From: Gammaproteobacteria bacterium
GTDB lineage: Bacteria; Pseudomonadota; Gammaproteobacteria; Granulosicoccales; Granulosicoccaceae
DNA: 16,421 nucleotides
Assembly: GCA_019634245.1 (NCBI GenBank)
Contig: JAHQVR010000296.1
Location: 1-16,421, forward strand
Direction of reading: 5' to 3'
The translations under genes and the position numbers were made by a program. Below the pieces are notes generated by a model. It was not told where the DNA came from, did not search any database, and was given only the letters and a program-made list of their open reading frames with translations. Shown here in pieces: positions 14,317 to 16,421 of the stretch. Numbering within the stretch: position 1 is the first letter of the stretch; each line of letters begins with the position of its first letter.

Positions 14317-16383
14317 ATGAATGTCAACAGACGCATAGAACATAATGTTGGGTATGTGGAGATCAACAATCCACCGGTTAATGCCATTGGTGTAAACGTC
14401 AGGCAGGGATTGTTGGATGCTGTCAAGTGGGCTGAAGAAAATCAACTTGATCGCGTTATTATCAGCGGTGGTGGAAATATTTTTGCCGCAGGTGCTGATA
14501 CCAGCGAGTTCAACCGCGACCCCGTCGAGCCACATCTACCTGATGTACTAAATGCGATAGAACAAAGCCACGTACCCTGGATTGCTGCGATCAATGGAAT
14601 CGCACTCGGTGGAGGTGCAGAGATTGCGTTGGCATGTCGAATGCGAATTATGTCTACGAGCTCAAAAATAGGCTTTCCTGAAGTGACGCTAGGTGTTGTA
14701 CCCGGTGCAGGCGGAACTCAACGTTTACCCAAATTAATTGGCTTGGAAAAAGCTCTGACGATGATAGTTCAAGGCAAACCTATAGACGCTAATGCGGCGT
14801 TGAGGGCTGGCCTGGTGCACGCGATAGAAGAAGAGGTGCTGGACGCGGCATTTATGGTCAACACTGAGGATCTCTTATGCCGTGTTCCCACTGGAGAGTT
14901 ACCTTCACCAGAACATAACGCCGACGTTGTTTCCTCGGCTAAACAATTGATAGCAAGAAAATCTAACGGACAAATCGCGCCCGCAGTGGCGATCAATGTG
15001 GTCGAATCTGGCTTAAGTACATCATTGGAAGAAGGGCTGGCTATTGAGCGAAAAGCATTTCTTGAATTAAGAGGATCGACACAAGCGAACGCGTTAAGGC
15101 ATATATTCTTCAGTGAGCGTGCTGCCAAAGTACCAAAGCAACTCAAGCATGTTGAGCCGCAAAACCTAGAACATATCGCTGTTGCTGGCGGAGGCACAAT
15201 GGGGGCAGGAATCGCTTATGCACTGCTTAATGCGGGCCTGCGTGTCAGTGTTCTAGAGGTTGACAAGGACGCAGTAGAACGAGCAAATCAAAACATAAAC
15301 CGAATTGTTGATGCCAGTGCTAAACGTGGTTTGATAAACGATAAACATATCGCCGACATACGCACGCGGCTAACTGTCACAACGGACTATTCATCAGCGG
15401 CCGATGCTTCGCTCTCTATAGAGGCAGCCTTTGAGAGCATGGCTGTTAAGAAAAGCGTACTAGAAGCTCTAAACGACACACTCCCGGCACACTCAACCAT
15501 AGCAACCAATACATCGTATCTCGACGTGAACGAAATCGCTTCGTTCTTGCCTGATCCCGGGCGAGTACTAGGGCTGCACTTTTTCGCGCCTGCCCACATT
15601 ATGAGACTACTCGAGATTGTGCGAGGCGACCAAACCAAAGATGTTCACCTGGCAACAGGCTTTAAGCTTGCCAAATTACTTGGCAAGATCCCGGTAGTAG
15701 CGGGCGTTTGCGATGGATTTATCGGTAACCGAATTCTGGCTCGATATCGAGAGGCCGCCGACACCGTTTTAATGGATGGCTCAACCCCTTGGGAGATTGA
15801 TGAGGCCATGGTTAAGTTTGGTTATGCCATGGGCCCCTATGAGGCGCAAGATATATCTGGGTTGGATATCGCTCATGCCAACAGGCGCAGACAAGATGCC
15901 ACGCGCGATCCCAACCGTCGCTACATACCCATTGCCGATCGCATGGTAGAGCTAGGCAAACTCGGTAAAAAAACAGGAGCGGGTTGGTACCGATATTCTG
16001 CCGAAGGCAAGATAGACGACCCAATCGTTGCTGATCTAGCGCTAGAGGAAGCCCGCCTTGCAGGTATAGATCGAAAAGAGTACACCGCCACCGACATAAC
16101 CGACCGTTTAACAACGGCTATGATAAATGAGGCGGCAAATATCCTTTATGAAGGCATCGCAGAAAGTGCGAAAGACATAGATTTGGTTACCGTATTTGGA
16201 TATGGTTTTCCACGCTGGCGGGGCGGTTTGATGCACTATGCAGACTCACTTGGCGTGGAATCCATCATAGAAAAAATCAATCGGTATGCGAAGGAAGATC
16301 CAATTCCTTGGAAAGTTAGTCCACTTCTGCTGTATTGCGAAGAAAAAGGCTCGATGCTTGCCGATTTTCATGCCGAAAAATGA
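14317..16383 (+). CDS. fused enoyl-CoA hydratase / 3-hydroxyacyl-CoA dehydrogenase (FadB/FadJ-like multifunctional protein)
   Basis: Bifunctional beta-oxidation enzyme of 688 residues. Residues 1 to about 200 are a crotonase hydratase domain, with GGGAEIALAC (Glu102) and FPEVTLGVVPGAGG (Glu122) giving the two catalytic acids at the normal 20-residue spacing. From about 285 there is a Rossmann domain, VAGGGTMGAGIA, binding NAD, and then GLHFFAPAHIMRLLE supplying the His421/Glu433 dyad. Two C-terminal dehydrogenase helical domains complete it. In this cluster it most likely hydrates a dehydroadipyl-CoA and oxidises 3-hydroxyadipyl-CoA to 3-oxoadipyl-CoA, doing the work of separate PaaF- and PaaH-type enzymes. 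A TTG at 14314 precedes the ATG at 14317 by one codon; I chose the ATG. No good Shine-Dalgarno is present. A general fatty-acid role is less likely here but cannot be excluded. Confidence 0.92.
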   Translation: MNVNRRIEHNVGYVEINNPPVNAIGVNVRQGLLDAVKWAEENQLDRVIISGGGNIFAAGADTSEFNRDPVEPHLPDVLNAIEQSHVPWIAAINGIALGGGAEIALACRMRIMSTSSKIGFPEVTLGVVPGAGGTQRLPKLIGLEKALTMIVQGKPIDANAALRAGLVHAIEEEVLDAAFMVNTEDLLCRVPTGELPSPEHNADVVSSAKQLIARKSNGQIAPAVAINVVESGLSTSLEEGLAIERKAFLELRGSTQANALRHIFFSERAAKVPKQLKHVEPQNLEHIAVAGGGTMGAGIAYALLNAGLRVSVLEVDKDAVERANQNINRIVDASAKRGLINDKHIADIRTRLTVTTDYSSAADASLSIEAAFESMAVKKSVLEALNDTLPAHSTIATNTSYLDVNEIASFLPDPGRVLGLHFFAPAHIMRLLEIVRGDQTKDVHLATGFKLAKLLGKIPVVAGVCDGFIGNRILARYREAADTVLMDGSTPWEIDEAMVKFGYAMGPYEAQDISGLDIAHANRRRQDATRDPNRRYIPIADRMVELGKLGKKTGAGWYRYSAEGKIDDPIVADLALEEARLAGIDRKEYTATDITDRLTTAMINEAANILYEGIAESAKDIDLVTVFGYGFPRWRGGLMHYADSLGVESIIEKINRYAKEDPIPWKVSPLLLYCEEKGSMLADFHAEK

Positions 16384-16421
16384 CGGTATAATTTTGTCGA
16401 GTTGCGCCGAACTGTACTCTA

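Noticed and set aside
16384..16421. Search for a terminator or new gene after the fused enzyme
   Set aside because: Only 38 bases remain and show no stem, start or conserved signal.

Overview
The window is a near-complete gene cluster for aerobic aromatic-acid degradation through CoA thioesters, the benzoyl-CoA epoxidation or 'box' pathway, together with its own uptake system and regulator. All genes lie on the + strand. Moderate G+C, a tripartite TRAP transporter, a canonical BoxR and fused FadB/FadJ-type beta-oxidation chemistry suggest a Gram-negative pseudomonadote, probably a marine-type gammaproteobacterium. That placement is inference; no rRNA or other taxonomic marker is present.

Layout. 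Bases 1-147 hold the tail of a flavoprotein aromatic hydroxylase, cut by the window edge. After a 246-bp spacer with one dyad come dctP, dctQ and dctM (394-3568), encoding a TRAP carboxylate importer. Next is a feruloyl-CoA-synthase-like ligase (3612-5405), then a benzoate-CoA ligase (5458-6996). An alpha/beta hydrolase and a DUF309 protein follow, coupled to the ligase by ATGA overlaps. An AT-rich 146-bp spacer (8255-8400) carries the best promoter of the window and a set of repeats. It drives boxC, boxB, boxA, a hot-dog thioesterase and boxR (8401-14235). After a spacer with seven ACTA repeats comes a fused enoyl-CoA hydratase/3-hydroxyacyl-CoA dehydrogenase (14317-16383). The last 38 bases show nothing.

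How the genes work together (family knowledge plus inference). The TRAP system imports an aromatic or similar carboxylate. One or both ligases make the CoA thioester. BoxA passes NADPH electrons to the di-iron epoxidase BoxB, which makes 2,3-epoxybenzoyl-CoA. BoxC hydrolytically opens the ring to 3,4-dehydroadipyl-CoA semialdehyde and formate. An aldehyde dehydrogenase (BoxD type) would act next but is absent here. The fused hydratase/dehydrogenase then fits the route to 3-oxoadipyl-CoA; the final thiolase is also absent. The thioesterase could release CoA from dead-end thioesters. BoxR would repress the cluster until benzoyl-CoA appears.

The core is a known pathway. The less familiar parts are the hydrolase-DUF309 pair, the second CoA ligase, a roughly 65-residue insertion in DctM, a dctQ ribosome-binding site partly buried in a hairpin, the repeats at the boxC promoter and the ACTA repeat.
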